Of a DNA stretch of 64,000 bases, positions 51,353 to 61,074 are shown in pieces. Both the position numbers and the translations under genes were made by a program. This DNA is from Winogradskyella aurantiaca. Lineage in GTDB: Bacteria > Bacteroidota > Bacteroidia > Flavobacteriales > Flavobacteriaceae. Under the pieces are notes generated by a model that saw only the letters and a list, made by a program, of their open reading frames with translations, made no database searches and was not told where the DNA came from. The stretch spans positions 558,001 through 622,000 of the forward strand of contig NZ_QKTV01000001.1 of the NCBI RefSeq assembly GCF_003362725.1. The letters are read 5' to 3'. The first letter of the stretch is position 1. Each line of letters begins with the position of its first letter.

Positions 51353-53722
51353 TTAATCCTGTTTTTTTTTCTCATGCACTATGGGTGCCTTGGTGATATA
51401 GACTTCCGGTTTTTCCCGATTCTTCTCTTTAACTCTAAAGTTAAGACCTTCATTTTCCGATACAATATTGATGGCCTTCTTAGCGCTAATTTTTTTACCC
51501 TCATAGTAAAAGTCTGCGTCTTTTGCAGCCAATTCTTTCACGTGCTCCAAAGGTCTTGGTGGCGGGGGTGGTGGGGGTACTTCTTTAATCTCAATGACTG
51601 TTGGTTCTTCCACGACCTCAATGACCACTGGGGTTGGTGGCGGAGGTGGAGGTGGCGGTACCTCTTTGATCTCAATCACCTTTGGTTCCTCTACAACTTC
51701 TATAACCACTGGGGCTGGTGGTGGCGGTGGAGGCGGTGGCAAAGCTGGAAAGGGTTCTGCATTGGCTCTTTGTGCCTCAGACATGTTATTGTAAATAGCA
51801 AAGTAGTTCTCGTAATCCTTCTGTTTAACAATGCGATCACCAATATCCTTAGCATTTAAACCTTTAGCCCAGGCGTTATAGGCTGCCAGTTGCTTTTTAC
51901 TTACACCGTCCTGATAGTAAACGGTATTATCTACAGAGCCATCAACCCTAGCGAACTCAACGACGACCTTATCGTCCTTGTATACTTTAGTCACATAAGC
52001 ATCCGGTAATACCTCATTGGCCTTAGTACGCTCTTTTGAGAGTATTCTCCCCGTTTTGTCGGTCTCATAGCCTTTGCTGTTATAATAGCTGGTCTGGCCA
52101 TTTATAACCGTATAATAAAGGGTTTGGTTATTGGTTTTGAGAAATCCTGTTTTTACTTCTTTAACTTGTTTGTTGGACTTAGCTGGCGGTGGGGGTGGCA
52201 TTTTTATGATGTGCTTAGCCTTCTCCTCTGAACTAAATGTTTCGTACAATTTGTAAGCTTGTTCATATTGGATTAAGAGTTCAGAATTATCATCTCTCGG
52301 TCCTTTCAAATAGGTTCCTAATGCATCTGTATAGCGCTTGCTTATTTCATTATATTTTCTAAGCTGTGAATCCTGATAGGTTGTTTTAAAGCCTTTTTGG
52401 GTATAAAGATGGTATTGGAAAGGTTGAGGAAAGCGTTCGCTTCTAGCATTCTTATATACCTTTGATCCCGCAAAGTGAACAATGTCATTGGAAGAATAGT
52501 TGTTAAGTTCTAAATTTTGAATCGGCTTACCATCCAGCCAAATGGCGTACTTTTCTCCATTTTTAAAATCTTCAAATTGTGCATCTGTAGGTTTTACAGC
52601 CTTGGTTTTTGATAGATCTATTGGGGGAATTAATCGAGCCGGATATTTCTTTACAGAATTTCTTTGGTCTTCTGACATAAGTTTGTCGTAAATAATTATA
52701 GCACGCTCATAGGAAGAAGCAATAATTATCTTTGTTTCCTCATAGGCTTTAAGGAAGTCCTTGTATTCTGTCATCTGAGATTTAGAAGCTCTATTTTCAA
52801 TTGTTTGAGCTGTTTGAACTTGAGCAGTTTCTGTTTCGGAGACTCTTGGGTTTTCGACAATTTCTCTGGAACTTAGACTGAAAAATAATAAGGAAGTTAT
52901 AGGAATGAGTAATAAGCTACTAATCCAAATTCTCTTTTTTGATGTTTGTGTTTTCATAACGGTAATTCGTTTTTTGATGGATGAATAATTGATGCTACTG
53001 GATAACTGCGGGCTTTGTTGATGAGACAAATAATCCAGTAGAATGTTTTGGTATCTGTTGGAACTTACGCCATTGGTTAAAACAGCATGGTCCGCTAAAA
53101 ATTCGTGGTTGAGTTTAATGTGGTGCTTCAATACGTAAATTAATGGATTAAACCACATGATAATTTGAAGCAATTCAATAAAAAGTATGTCCAGACTATG
53201 TAATTGTTTGGCGTGGGCCTCTTCATGGATCAATACCTCTTGAGGAATACGATCGGCTGCATAGTCACTTTTATTAAAGAATAAGTAATTAAAAAATGAA
53301 TGTGGAGCCACGGCTTGATTCAGTAAAACATATATAAAAGGGGTAGAAGCCACCCTCTCATGCTTTCTTATTTTTTTTAAAAGCCTTGAGAGGTTAATAC
53401 TAAACCTAAGTAAAAATAAAAGTACTCCCATGGCGTAAACAGTCCATAAAATAGTGGCTAGGGAAAGTGTGGTTTCAGTCTCTCCAGCTGCAAGATTTGA
53501 ATTTGTAACTGGCTCAATAATAATTTGCTGTGGCACTTCTAACAGTGGAAGCGGTTCAATGTAGGTGGTAATGGTCACCAATGGAATAATGGCTGATATA
53601 ACTAAAGATCCTAGTAAATAAAAGCGCTTAAATTGATGGGTACTTTGTTTTTCAATGAGCAATACATAGACTCCCCAAAAAACAAGTAACCCCACAGATA
53701 ACTTAAGAATGTACAATGCCAT
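51353..53722 (-). CDS. Large BlaR1-like M56 metallopeptidase with Pro-rich repeat tail
   Basis: 789 residues. N-terminal membrane helices, zinc motif HEEAH (IHEEAHAKQLHSLD, about residue 168), a further helix near 269-287 (WISSLLLIPITSLLFFSL), then a long extracytoplasmic part. Near the C-terminus two units of about 28 residues repeat: a run of prolines followed by VVIEVVEEPxVIEIKEVPPP. The end (YEGKKISAKKAINIV) resembles domains found beside TonB. It is much longer than typical BlaR1. Partner of the BlaI gene three bases upstream. Confidence 0.85.
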   Translation of the reverse strand: MALYILKLSVGLLVFWGVYVLLIEKQSTHQFKRFYLLGSLVISAIIPLVTITTYIEPLPLLEVPQQIIIEPVTNSNLAAGETETTLSLATILWTVYAMGVLLFLLRFSINLSRLLKKIRKHERVASTPFIYVLLNQAVAPHSFFNYLFFNKSDYAADRIPQEVLIHEEAHAKQLHSLDILFIELLQIIMWFNPLIYVLKHHIKLNHEFLADHAVLTNGVSSNRYQNILLDYLSHQQSPQLSSSINYSSIKKRITVMKTQTSKKRIWISSLLLIPITSLLFFSLSSREIVENPRVSETETAQVQTAQTIENRASKSQMTEYKDFLKAYEETKIIIASSYERAIIIYDKLMSEDQRNSVKKYPARLIPPIDLSKTKAVKPTDAQFEDFKNGEKYAIWLDGKPIQNLELNNYSSNDIVHFAGSKVYKNARSERFPQPFQYHLYTQKGFKTTYQDSQLRKYNEISKRYTDALGTYLKGPRDDNSELLIQYEQAYKLYETFSSEEKAKHIIKMPPPPPAKSNKQVKEVKTGFLKTNNQTLYYTVINGQTSYYNSKGYETDKTGRILSKERTKANEVLPDAYVTKVYKDDKVVVEFARVDGSVDNTVYYQDGVSKKQLAAYNAWAKGLNAKDIGDRIVKQKDYENYFAIYNNMSEAQRANAEPFPALPPPPPPPPAPVVIEVVEEPKVIEIKEVPPPPPPPPTPVVIEVVEEPTVIEIKEVPPPPPPPRPLEHVKELAAKDADFYYEGKKISAKKAINIVSENEGLNFRVKEKNREKPEVYITKAPIVHEKKKQD
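51560..51742 (-). repeat. Internal tandem repeat in the M56 gene
   Basis: Two tandem units of about 84 bases, each coding for VVIEVVEEP-x-VIEIKEVPPP and a run of prolines. Sequence differs at several third positions, so the duplication is not recent. Confidence 0.8.
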
Positions 53723-53724
53723 GT

Positions 53725-54090
53725 CTATTTCTTTTTAAGTTCCTGATCAATTAAACTCTTAAGATCTTCCAATTCTGTTTTACTTAAATTGGAATTCGCC
53801 GTAAAAAAGGAGGCAAACTGCGAGGCACTGTCATTAAAGAAATTCTTGATGAGCCCGTTGACCTGCTTAGAAAAATAGGCATCCTTTTTTACCAAAGGGT
53901 AATACTCTCTTGACTTACCGTAGGTAACATAAGCCACATAACCTTTTCCAATCATACGCTTCAACAAGGTGGCAATAGTGGTGGTAGCCGGCTTGGGTTC
54001 CGGATAGGCCTCTAAGAGATCTTTCATAAAGGCCTTCTCCAATTGCCAGAGGTATTGCATCAGTTGTTCTTCAGTTTTTGACAAGGCCAT
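53725..54090 (-). CDS. BlaI/MecI/CopY-family repressor, second copy
   Basis: 121 residues. Winged helix (LSKTEEQLMQYLWQLEKAFM, TTTIATLLKRMIGKGYVAYV) and dimerisation helix (SKTELEDLKSLIDQELKKK). Works with the M56 protein encoded directly after it. Two dyads precede it with a sequence different from those of the first BlaI gene at 29.1 kb, so the two systems should be insulated from each other. Confidence 0.92.
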   Translation of the reverse strand: MALSKTEEQLMQYLWQLEKAFMKDLLEAYPEPKPATTTIATLLKRMIGKGYVAYVTYGKSREYYPLVKKDAYFSKQVNGLIKNFFNDSASQFASFFTANSNLSKTELEDLKSLIDQELKKK

Positions 54091-54091
54091 G

Positions 54092-54127
54092 TTCTACGTT
54101 TTTAGAATACACTCTACAAATGTAGAA
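54092..54127 (-). promoter_or_regulatory. Double BlaI-type operator, second system
   Basis: TTCTA-N6-TAGAA (54092-54107) and TCTACA-AA-TGTAGA (54113-54126), 20 bp apart, just before the BlaI start. Confidence 0.65.
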
Positions 54128-54167
54128 TAAAAATCTAATTGAACAAATGTTTTGTGAAATAAAACTA

Positions 54168-54194
54168 TAAAAAGCCTCATTATGAGGCTTTTTT
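54168..54194 (-). terminator. Terminator of the dipeptidase gene
   Basis: AAAAGCCTCA/TGAGGCTTTT stem with loop TTA; T-tract on the minus strand after the dipeptidase stop (54245). Confidence 0.85.
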
Positions 54195-54208
54195 AATATG
54201 GAAATAAG

Positions 54209-54233
54209 ATTCTGAATCAAGTTCAGAATGACA
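54209..54233. repeat. REP-like palindromic element
   Basis: ATTCTGAA/TTCAGAAT stem around TCAAG followed by GACA. It resembles the short CTGAA-x-AAGTTCAG-x-ATGACA elements scattered in intergenic regions of many Bacteroidota genomes. Only this one clear copy is in the window. Confidence 0.5.
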
Positions 54234-54244
54234 GTAGTTTCAGA

Positions 54245-55636
54245 TTATTGCTGATAAAGCTCAGTGAAATATTTATAAAACCAGGGAATGGTTTCAATGC
54301 CTTTTAAATAATTCCAGACACCAAAATGTTCGTTTGGCGAGTGAATGGCGTCACTATCCAGACCAAAGCCCATAAGAATGGTTTTGCTTCCTAGTTCTTC
54401 CTCAAAGAGCGAAACAATGGGGATACTTCCTCCACTGCGCTGAGGTATTGGAGTAGTTCCAAAGGTTTGTTCATAGGCCTTAGAGGCGGCTTGATAGCCT
54501 ATATTATTGATAGGAGTCACATAGCCCTGACCTCCATGATGTGGAGTCACCTTCACTGTAACCCCTGCCGGAGCAATCGACTCAAAATGGGATTTAAACA
54601 AATCGGTAATCTCATTCCAATCCTGATGCGGCACCAAGCGCATTGAGATCTTAGCATATGCCTTACTGGCAATTACGGTTTTGGCTCCCTCTCCTGTATA
54701 GCCTCCCCAAATGCCATTGACATCCAGAGTAGGTCTTATGGAATTGCGCTCATTCGTGGTATAGCCCTCTTCCCCATAAACAGCATCGATGTCCAATGCC
54801 TTTTGGTAAGCTTCTAAAGAAAAAGGTGCTTTGGCCATTTCTGCGCGTTCTTCTGCGCCTAACTCTTCTACCTTATCGTAAAATCCTGGAATGGTAATAT
54901 GCTTATTCTCATCGTGTAAAGAGGCAATCATTTTGGTCAGTACATTAATAGGGTTGGCAACCGCACCGCCGTACAAGCCTGAATGCAAATCGCGATTGGG
55001 TCCGGTTACTTCTACTTCCACATAGCTCAATCCGCGTAAACCTGTAGTAATGGAAGGCACATCTCTGGCAATCATCCCCGTATCGGATATAAGAATCACA
55101 TCGTTTTTTAGTTTCTCCTGATTGGCTTTTACAAAAACCCCTAGATTTTCACTACCCACTTCTTCTTCCCCTTCAATCATGAATTTCACATTGCAAGGCA
55201 GCTCCTGATTAGCGGTCATAAATTCCATAGCCTTCACATGCATGTACATTTGACCTTTATCATCACAAGCCCCTCGGGCAAAAATAGCCCCGTCGGGATG
55301 AAGCTCAGTAGCTTTAATCACGGGTTCAAATGGGGGTGAATGCCAAAGATCCAAAGGATCAGGTGGCTGCACATCATAGTGCCCATAGACCAGGACGGTA
55401 GGTAAATTGGGATCGATCATCTTTTCACCATACACGATGGGATAGCCTGCCGTTTCGCAGACTTCCACATGCTCGCAACCCGCTTTTAGCAGACTGTCTT
55501 TAACCGCCTCGGCAGTGTTAAGCACATCCTTTTTATAAGCCGAATCCGCACTGATGGATGGTATTTTTAGAAGTTCAATCAGCTCGTTTATAAAACGCTC
55601 TTTATGGGTTTGAACATAAGATGAAATGTCGTTCAT
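54245..55636 (-). CDS. M20 family dipeptidase
   Basis: 463 residues, no signal peptide. Metal ligands in VYGHYDVQPP (His, Asp), ARGACDDKGQ (Asp) and IEGEEEVGSE (catalytic Glu and ligand Glu); C-terminal His in AIHSPNEHFG. The order and length match the CNDP/PepV-like dipeptidases, which split short peptides in the cytoplasm. Terminator follows. Confidence 0.9.
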   Translation of the reverse strand: MNDISSYVQTHKERFINELIELLKIPSISADSAYKKDVLNTAEAVKDSLLKAGCEHVEVCETAGYPIVYGEKMIDPNLPTVLVYGHYDVQPPDPLDLWHSPPFEPVIKATELHPDGAIFARGACDDKGQMYMHVKAMEFMTANQELPCNVKFMIEGEEEVGSENLGVFVKANQEKLKNDVILISDTGMIARDVPSITTGLRGLSYVEVEVTGPNRDLHSGLYGGAVANPINVLTKMIASLHDENKHITIPGFYDKVEELGAEERAEMAKAPFSLEAYQKALDIDAVYGEEGYTTNERNSIRPTLDVNGIWGGYTGEGAKTVIASKAYAKISMRLVPHQDWNEITDLFKSHFESIAPAGVTVKVTPHHGGQGYVTPINNIGYQAASKAYEQTFGTTPIPQRSGGSIPIVSLFEEELGSKTILMGFGLDSDAIHSPNEHFGVWNYLKGIETIPWFYKYFTELYQQ

Positions 55637-55699
55637 AAGGTGTGAATTTTGACTACCAAAAATACGAATCCTAGTCTACAAAACTTAGTGAAAATTCAA

Positions 55700-55729
55700 T
55701 TTGAATATTCAAACTATTATGTATATTTG
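55700..55729 (+). promoter_or_regulatory. Promoter of tRNA-Leu
   Basis: TTTG (55700-55703), 18 bases, TATATTTG (55722-55729), 11 bases before the tRNA. Confidence 0.85.
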
Positions 55730-55740
55730 CACTCCTTTCC

Positions 55741-55822
55741 GCGGATGTGGTGGAATTGGTAGACACGCTAGACTTAGGATCTAGTGCTTCACGGCGTGGG
55801 GGTTCGAGTCCCTTCATCCGCA
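55741..55822 (+). tRNA. tRNA-Leu (TAG)
   Basis: 82 bases with a variable arm, as class II tRNAs have. Acceptor GCGGATG/CATCCGC, anticodon stem CTAGA/TCTAG around CTTAGGA with anticodon TAG, T-arm GGGTTCGAGTCCC. CCA not encoded. Confidence 0.96.
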
Positions 55823-55831
55823 CTTTAAAAG

Positions 55832-55858
55832 CCTTCAACTCATGTTGAAGGTTTTTTT
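55832..55858. terminator. Bidirectional terminator after tRNA-Leu
   Basis: CCTTCAAC/GTTGAAGG stem, loop TCAT, T-run on the plus strand and AAAA on the other side; also ends the convergent M20 gene. Confidence 0.88.
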
Positions 55859-55860
55859 AT

Positions 55861-57366
55861 TTAAATTTTTATACTAAAAAGTGTGGTCGCATTAGCTCTG
55901 AGTCTGGAAACCAGTTCTACAGATTCTCGAGGAGTTTGAATGGTGATGCAACGTTCTAAGAAACTCACATAGGTGTTTTTGCCTTGTTCTAAGATGGCTA
56001 CTGGAACGCGTTCATTAAAGGTATGAATGGTTTCCAGGTACTTACGGTCAATCTTCACTGGAACTACCGAATAGGCGAGTACATCCTTTTCTCTAAAAGC
56101 AGCTACATCATTGGAGTTGGGCAGCATGACGGCACCAGATTTACTTTCGGGGTAATGCTGTTGAATGGCAGCGGCCATATTTTTGTAGAAATTTGTGTTG
56201 GAACTGGTTACAACCTTAGTGTTCATCTGCTTAAGGACTTCAATTGAAATGGCATCATTGTCTAAAGTCTCTTTAAGATCAGCTATAAATTCATCGGTTG
56301 AGGTTTCGGGTAAGAGTCTGCAGTCTAAAGTTGCCGTGATTTTGGTTGGAATCGCATTTAATTCATCATTGTCATCCTTTATACTAGTTAAGGTGATGGT
56401 ATTAGAAAAAAGTGCCAATAACAGCTCGTCTTCTCTCAGTTTCTTTGAAATAACAGACTTGAACAATCTAGGGTGTTTAAGCACAAATCCATTAACTCCA
56501 CCACTTAAGATACCCAGTTGTTTTAAGATACCTACATTAACATCATTATAAATGATCTCGTTCTTCTCATTTAAAAGTTCATTTAAGGCAGTGATCATTT
56601 CTTTGTTGGCATAAGACTTAGGAGTCACAGAACTATGGCCACTGGTTTTAATATCTAGGGATAATTGTAACCAAAGTGATCGTTTTTGTGTCACCGAAAT
56701 ACCAAATAAGGCTTGGTCAGGGTGATTGTCAATAAGGCCTTTAATGCCTGGGGGACCCTCACCAATAACGACTTCAGGATTTAAGAGGTCAAAATAGTTA
56801 TCAATAACGTAACTAATACCTCCATCGCATTGCGTTTCTTCACAAGATACGCTGAGCATGGTAACGTTATAATCAAGGATTTTGCCTTCGTAACGTTGTG
56901 CCATTTCAATCAAACTGAACAAATGCATAACGGCGGTACCCTTATTATCAAAGGCGCCACGGCCCCATATTTCGGAGTCTACTATTTTACCGGAGTAAGG
57001 AGGGACCTCCCAATGATTTTCGTTACCTGGGGGCACCACATCAATGTGATTTAGGAAAATGATATTGGGTAATCCCGCTTCAAGTGGTCGTAAGGAAGCG
57101 GAAAAATTATAATTACCATCTGAAGAGCCCATTTGCGTTATGTGCAATCCGTTTTCTTCACATAGCTGTTTTAAAAACTCACCAGCCTCTAGTTCGTGGC
57201 CACTTTCGGAGGGAATCTGTAAGTATTTGCTTAGAATTTGTTCAATTCCAAAGCGTTTATTGTTATGCGTGATGACTTGTCTTTTAACGGGGTCGCCGCT
57301 GGCGAAAGAATCGATAAATTGGAGATTGAATGCAAAAATCAGAATCCAAAGGATGAGTCGGGGCAT
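55861..57366 (-). CDS. Secreted M20 family peptidase
   Basis: 501 residues with a signal peptide (about 1-22). Metal site FLNHIDVVPPG, RGAFDNKGTAV, catalytic Glu in VSCEETQCDGG, and C-terminal HTFNERVP. Larger than the cytoplasmic dipeptidase next door and with a different C-terminal half, so not a recent copy. It probably cuts peptides or amino-acylated compounds in the periplasm. Confidence 0.85.
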   Translation of the reverse strand: MPRLILWILIFAFNLQFIDSFASGDPVKRQVITHNNKRFGIEQILSKYLQIPSESGHELEAGEFLKQLCEENGLHITQMGSSDGNYNFSASLRPLEAGLPNIIFLNHIDVVPPGNENHWEVPPYSGKIVDSEIWGRGAFDNKGTAVMHLFSLIEMAQRYEGKILDYNVTMLSVSCEETQCDGGISYVIDNYFDLLNPEVVIGEGPPGIKGLIDNHPDQALFGISVTQKRSLWLQLSLDIKTSGHSSVTPKSYANKEMITALNELLNEKNEIIYNDVNVGILKQLGILSGGVNGFVLKHPRLFKSVISKKLREDELLLALFSNTITLTSIKDDNDELNAIPTKITATLDCRLLPETSTDEFIADLKETLDNDAISIEVLKQMNTKVVTSSNTNFYKNMAAAIQQHYPESKSGAVMLPNSNDVAAFREKDVLAYSVVPVKIDRKYLETIHTFNERVPVAILEQGKNTYVSFLERCITIQTPRESVELVSRLRANATTLFSIKI

Positions 57367-57433
57367 AAAGTAAATGTCAAGTGCTTGTTAGTTGCACGTA
57401 AAATAAGAAAAAGTGAATTGTAAAATGAAATTG

Positions 57434-59866
57434 CTATTCAGTTTTTATTACAATCTTGTTAGTAATGAGTTGTTGTCCTGTTACTTCCAACTCTAATTTC
57501 CCAGGTGTTTCTGTCGATTGTACAATCACTACTAGTTTTCCGCTAAAGAGTTCCATTTGAGGATGCTGAAAGGCTTCTAATGAAGTAGCATCACCATTAC
57601 AAGCTGCTCTAAAGGTGCCTTCTCCAGTAACCTTGAACATTAACGTATTGGTCGCTGTAGGGCAGGGGTTGCCATCTTTATCCTGCACCAATACAGTAAC
57701 GAAAGACAGGTCTTCTCCATTGGCAGAAATGACTGATCTATCTGGTTCAAGAACTATTTGATAGGGCTCTCCAGAAGTTTGTACCTCCCTTTCAGCAACT
57801 GGCTTATCAGTGGCGTCATAGGCCATTACCTTTAAGGTGCCAGGTTGGTACGTCACGTCCATCCACATTAAACGATAGCGTTCCATTAGGCTACCCTTGT
57901 TTTTTTCTCTCACGCCCAAGCTTTTTCCATTTAAAAATAATTCGGCCTTCGGATAATTGGTGTAAATAAAGACTGGAGTGGTTTCTCCCTCGCGGCCTTG
58001 CCAGTTCCAATGGGGCAAAATATGAAGCGTTTCTTCATCTGGATTCCATTTACTACGATATAAGTAGTAGCGGTCTTTGGGTAGCCCAGCTAAATCGTTG
58101 ATGCCAAAATAAGAGCTTCTAGAAGGCCAATACTCGTCATAAGGAGTGGGTTCCCCTAGATAATCAAACCCCGTCCATACAAATTCACCTATAACCCAGG
58201 GATAATCATCCTGTAGTCTAAAATCATCTTCAGGAAGGTTGGACCAACTGCAGTGTTCCATATCGTAAGAAGAAGACTGTAAATCCTCATAGGTCTTCAT
58301 ACTAACACGCTCAACTGGAAATTTATAGACACCTCTGGAACTAACGGTTGAGGCAGTTTCGGACCCTAACAGGAGCCCTTGAGGGAAACGTTCATAGGCT
58401 TCCTCATATAAATGGGTTCGATAGTTAAGCCCTGGAATATCTAGCAGCGCTCCAAAACCTGAGGCCATGGTGGCTTCTACTTGGTCCATACCCACCGTTA
58501 CTGGTCTAGTGGGGTCTTCTCTGTGAAAAATATCCTGTAGCCATTGGGCGCGTTTTACTCCTTCGGCACCCCATTGATCGGGAACCTCGTTCCCAGCACT
58601 CCACATGACAATACTAGGGTGGTTTCTTGTTGCACCTACTAAATTGACTACATCTTTTTCGGCATACTCATCAAAAAATCTGTGATAACCGTTAGCTACT
58701 TTTGGCTTGGCCCATTCGTCAAAGCTCTCGGCGATAAACATAAATCCCATTTCGTCGCAAAGCTCCAATTGTTCCATAGATGGCATGTTATGGGCTGATC
58801 TTATTGCGTTACAGCCCATGTCCTTTAGAATACGAAGTTGACGTTTTATGGCAGCACGATTAACAGCGGTACCAAGTGGTCCAAGATCATGGTGTAAACA
58901 AACCCCTTTAAATTTGGTTACTTCACCATTGAGTTTGAAACCTATTTCTGGTTCGTACGAAAGGGTTCTAATACCAAAAGTTTCTGTGAGTTCATCTACA
59001 AGAATATCATTTTTATAGAGAAACAGCTTTGCTTTATAGAGTTCTGGTGTTTCAGGGCTCCATAGCCGTGGAGATGCAATATCCAGATTTAGAGTTATGG
59101 TGCCATTAGATGTTTTTGATGAGCCTCCAGATTTAACAAGTTTATCCCTGGAATCAAATACCTGAGCCTCCAGCCTTAAATTAGTTCCAATTAGTTCACT
59201 TCTAATAGATATTTGAGCCGATTGAGCAGTAACCCTTGGAGTTGTAATAAAGGTACCCCATTGTTTAAAGTGATCTTTATTAGTAATTAGCAGCTGCACT
59301 TTTCTGTACAATCCAGCTCCTGGGTACCAGCGTGATGATTGTTCCACGTTATTAAGCCTAACGGCAAGAGTATTAGCACCAGTTTGCACATAATTACTAA
59401 TGTCAAAATAAAAATAACTGTACCCATATTTCCATTCACCTACCTTTTTACCGTTAATAAAAACTTCGGGTTCGCTCATGGCACCCTCAAATACAATAAA
59501 GGTTTTATTTTCTGAAAGATCTTCAAGTGAAAAGCTGTTGCGGTACCAGGCAGTGCCTGTGTAAGGAAGAGCACCAGTTCGGCCTGTTTTTTCCGTGGCT
59601 ACCGTTTCGCCATTTTGTTCAATAGCAACCACCTGCTTGTCAATGTCCTTGTCAAATGGGCCATAAATAGCCCAATCATGAGGCACTCTTACAGTCTGCC
59701 ATTGACTATCGTCAAAATCATGTAGAAAAGCCTTTTCAGGATCGTCTTTTAAGAATTTCCAGCCTGTTTTAAGGGTTATTGTCTGTCTCACTTTGGTTGG
59801 ATTGTTATTGGAAAGCGTGCAAGAACTAATAAATATAGACAGGATAAGATAAGAAGTATATCGCAT
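57434..59866 (-). CDS. GH2 beta-galactosidase, lipoprotein
   Basis: 810 residues. Lipobox ISSC (Cys16). Sugar-binding domain (about 30-190), immunoglobulin-like domain, and TIM barrel (from ~305). Acid/base Glu427 in WSAGNEVPDQW and nucleophile Glu503 in LLGSETASTVSSRG, the spacing seen in GH2 enzymes of the BgaA kind. The tail holds DUF4982-like and Ig-like domains. It should split terminal beta-galactose from galactan oligosaccharides. It follows the GH53 gene by nine bases, so the two work together outside the cytoplasmic membrane. Confidence 0.92.
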   Translation of the reverse strand: MRYTSYLILSIFISSCTLSNNNPTKVRQTITLKTGWKFLKDDPEKAFLHDFDDSQWQTVRVPHDWAIYGPFDKDIDKQVVAIEQNGETVATEKTGRTGALPYTGTAWYRNSFSLEDLSENKTFIVFEGAMSEPEVFINGKKVGEWKYGYSYFYFDISNYVQTGANTLAVRLNNVEQSSRWYPGAGLYRKVQLLITNKDHFKQWGTFITTPRVTAQSAQISIRSELIGTNLRLEAQVFDSRDKLVKSGGSSKTSNGTITLNLDIASPRLWSPETPELYKAKLFLYKNDILVDELTETFGIRTLSYEPEIGFKLNGEVTKFKGVCLHHDLGPLGTAVNRAAIKRQLRILKDMGCNAIRSAHNMPSMEQLELCDEMGFMFIAESFDEWAKPKVANGYHRFFDEYAEKDVVNLVGATRNHPSIVMWSAGNEVPDQWGAEGVKRAQWLQDIFHREDPTRPVTVGMDQVEATMASGFGALLDIPGLNYRTHLYEEAYERFPQGLLLGSETASTVSSRGVYKFPVERVSMKTYEDLQSSSYDMEHCSWSNLPEDDFRLQDDYPWVIGEFVWTGFDYLGEPTPYDEYWPSRSSYFGINDLAGLPKDRYYLYRSKWNPDEETLHILPHWNWQGREGETTPVFIYTNYPKAELFLNGKSLGVREKNKGSLMERYRLMWMDVTYQPGTLKVMAYDATDKPVAEREVQTSGEPYQIVLEPDRSVISANGEDLSFVTVLVQDKDGNPCPTATNTLMFKVTGEGTFRAACNGDATSLEAFQHPQMELFSGKLVVIVQSTETPGKLELEVTGQQLITNKIVIKTE

Positions 59867-59875
59867 CCCTTAATT

Positions 59876-61033
59876 TTAATTATTGAAACTCAGATTATAA
59901 AACGAAATACCATCATGGGCATGGGTGTTTTCATCAAACATAGTGGCATTTTCCCAATGAGATCCTTGTCCCCACTGTGTGCTGCAACTGGTAGAAACCC
60001 AGGCAGGTTCCCAGTATATAAGACCTTCTCCTCCTGCAGATTCGATAGTATTTTGAAGGTCCAACATGTATTGTAATTGACCTTGAATGCTCGCGTCATA
60101 ACCGTCAATAAGGGAATCACTCCCTAAGATGTTACCAGCATTATCCCATGAACTAAGTGTGAACGGGTAAGCCGTTTCCACAATCATGAGTCGCTTGTTG
60201 TAGGTGGTCATTAGGTCTGATAAGACAGGCCCAACATTGTCTAGAGTGTAATCGGACCATTTTGGGTAGTAGGAGAGTCCAATCCAATCAAAATTGGTAA
60301 CACCATTTGCAGTAGCCTGCTCAAACCACCATATGCCATTTTCTGGCTGGGCAATATGCAGCATGGTTTCAATTTGGGTGTTGTTTTCGGTATTTATGGC
60401 GTCCACAGCTTCCAAGCCTTTATTTAAAAGGTAAGCATTCCGATTCCAATTGATAGGCCATTGCAAATCACCATCTTGTAGAATCATGGGGTTAATCTCA
60501 TTACCAATTTGAACTATCGCAGGATCCAAGTCCAGGGTGTGAAGTTCTTTAAGTGTGCTATAGGTGTATTGGTACATAAGATCGCCAAGAGTTTCACGGT
60601 CATCAATATGGTTGATCCAGGCAGCTGGAATTTGTTGGTGCTCAGGGTCAGCCCAAGTGTCAGAATAATGAAAATCCAACAAAACAGCCATACCTTTTGC
60701 CTTAGCACGGGCCATAGATTTTTTAACATCTTCTATATTGGAATAGTTGGTCCAACTTGGAGAATGCCATAAACGAAGACGAACGAGATTGGCTCCTTCT
60801 GATTTAAATATCTGATAGGCATCCTCGGTATTGCCACTTCTATTTTTATAAATAGCGCCACAATCCTCCATCTCATTCACATAAGATAAGTCCGCTCCGA
60901 AAAAGAATTCAATCTGAGGGTCATTTTGTCCTTGGTCCGGATCACTTGCAGGGTCATTAGACGAGCTGCAATTCACAACACTAAATAGCATGCTAAACGA
61001 CGCAAATAATAAAAAAAACGAACTGCGCTTCAT
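59876..61033 (-). CDS. GH53 endo-beta-1,4-galactanase, lipoprotein
   Basis: 385 residues. Lipobox VVNC (Cys22) followed by an acidic stretch (DPASDPDQGQNDP), compatible with surface export in Bacteroidota. FFGADLSYVNEMEDCGAIYK, LVRLRLWHSPSW and LLDFHYSDTWADPEHQQIP are GH53 signatures. Acid/base Glu179 in QIGNEINP and nucleophile Glu286 in MIVETAYP. It cuts beta-1,4-galactan of type I arabinogalactan inside the chain. Divergent from the regulator gene, with a tandem operator between. Confidence 0.93.
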   Translation of the reverse strand: MKRSSFFLLFASFSMLFSVVNCSSSNDPASDPDQGQNDPQIEFFFGADLSYVNEMEDCGAIYKNRSGNTEDAYQIFKSEGANLVRLRLWHSPSWTNYSNIEDVKKSMARAKAKGMAVLLDFHYSDTWADPEHQQIPAAWINHIDDRETLGDLMYQYTYSTLKELHTLDLDPAIVQIGNEINPMILQDGDLQWPINWNRNAYLLNKGLEAVDAINTENNTQIETMLHIAQPENGIWWFEQATANGVTNFDWIGLSYYPKWSDYTLDNVGPVLSDLMTTYNKRLMIVETAYPFTLSSWDNAGNILGSDSLIDGYDASIQGQLQYMLDLQNTIESAGGEGLIYWEPAWVSTSCSTQWGQGSHWENATMFDENTHAHDGISFYNLSFNN

Positions 61034-61074
61034 GAGGATGAATTTTCGCTAAAGTATGAAATAATTAAAAAATA

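Noticed and set aside
51374-51859. 161-codon frame rich in Trp, Gly and Arg on the plus strand
   Set aside because: Antisense of the Pro-rich repeat of the M56 gene; the composition is an artefact of CCN codons read backwards.
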